Source: DATFMH01 sp035267045
GTDB taxonomy: Bacteria > Bacteroidota > Rhodothermia > Balneolales > DATFMH01
Direction of reading: 5' to 3'
Assembly: GCA_035267045.1 (NCBI GenBank)
Contig: DATFMH010000155.1
Coordinates: forward strand, 1 to 14,058
DNA length: 14,058 bases
Shown: piece by piece, positions 13,911 to 14,058 of the stretch
Layout of the letters: each line of letters opens with the position of its first letter
Numbering within the stretch: the stretch's first letter is position 1
Translations under genes and position numbers: made by a program
The notes under the pieces: generated by a model
Database searches by the model: none
What the model was told of the DNA's origin: nothing
Seen by the model: the letters and a program-made list of their open reading frames with translations, nothing else

Positions 13911-14058
13911 ATTTGACATATTCTTCAAGAACTTCTTTACGGATTCTCTCCGCTTCAGGCTTAGTAATTTTAATGCCCTCAATTCTGTGGGAAATTCTTT
14001 GATTATTCATCGCTCGTCGTGAGATTCTTTCAAGTTCTGAATATGTTTTTCGATGCCT
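13888..14058 (-). CDS. VbhA/FicA-like Fic antitoxin, partial at right edge
   Basis: An open frame of 56 residues enters from the right edge and stops at TAA 13890-13888. It reads S-E-L-E-R-I-S-R-R-A-M-N-N-Q-R-I-S-H-R-I-E-G-I-K-I-T, then K-P-E-A-E-R-I-R-K-E-V-L-E-E-Y-V. The S-H-R-I-E-G segment is the (S/T)xxxE(G/N) inhibitory motif whose glutamate blocks the ATP gamma-phosphate position in class I Fic proteins. The flanking R-R-A...N-x-x-I-S and K-P-E-A-E features resemble the VbhA antitoxin family. The true start is probably outside the window; Met17 (codon from 14010) would leave 40 residues but still include the motif. It converges on fic and overlaps its 3' end by 23 bp. Confidence 0.78.
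   Translation of the reverse strand, partial: RHRKTYSELERISRRAMNNQRISHRIEGIKITKPEAERIRKEVLEEYVKSTALSKS

Noticed and set aside
13788..13982. 64-aa - strand frame at the end of fic
   Set aside because: It is in another frame from the SxxxEG antitoxin, which fits a known family; this frame is its shadow.

Overview
The window looks like a piece of a Bacteroidota (or related FCB-group) chromosome. The reasons are weak or absent Shine-Dalgarno sequences, the make-up of the DinB, toxin-antitoxin and ISXO2-like transposase proteins, and a palindromic 'TCATTGCGAACGGAG'-type interspersed repeat at the left edge. This taxonomic reading is inference. No rRNA, tRNA or CRISPR array was seen.

Left part (about 1-5800) is a metabolic locus on the + strand. 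It holds two paralogous molybdopterin-binding subunits of the isoquinoline 1-oxidoreductase / xanthine dehydrogenase superfamily (439-2616 and 3411-5594). One small two-[2Fe-2S] subunit (2938-3414) lies between them and overlaps the second large gene by 4 bp. A strong intrinsic terminator (5755-5780) ends the block. A 59-residue two-helix membrane protein (5835-6014) and a frameshifted IS1595/ISXO2-type transposase remnant (6038-6476) follow.

Right part (about 6470 to the end) is an accessory region. Its genes are nearly all on the - strand and are separated by imperfect inverted-repeat elements of about 120-130 bp that look like integron attC sites. The elements lie at 6998-7119, 7733-7852, 7857-7987 (a second sequence type), 8899-9028, 10098-10222 and 13168-13288, with a deleted remnant at 10930-10948. 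They have RYYYAAC/GTTRRRY-like ends, paired arms, and an extra unpaired C in one arm. That extra base gives them a polarity, and it matches the direction of the genes. Each element sits a few bases past the stop codon of the gene it would accompany. Cargo, left to right: a 3'-truncated DinB-family protein, a ParE/RelE-type toxin with its antitoxin, a protein with two GIY-YIG nuclease domains, a rhomboid protease, and a higBA toxin-antitoxin operon with a perfect palindromic operator. No integrase gene is visible, so the array is best described as a cluster of attC-like sites lacking an integrase, at least within this window.

Between the attC remnant and the last element are a secreted Fes/IroE-type alpha/beta-hydrolase (11474-12727) and a decayed NTF2/SnoaL-like gene (12900-13180). 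They look like ordinary chromosome rather than cassette cargo. The last element cuts into the 5' part of the NTF2-like gene. To its right is a Fic-family AMP-transferase gene on the + strand (13323-13910). Its probable inhibitor, a VbhA/FicA-like antitoxin with an SxxxEG motif, runs convergently on the - strand, overlaps the end of fic by 23 bp and leaves the window at the right edge.
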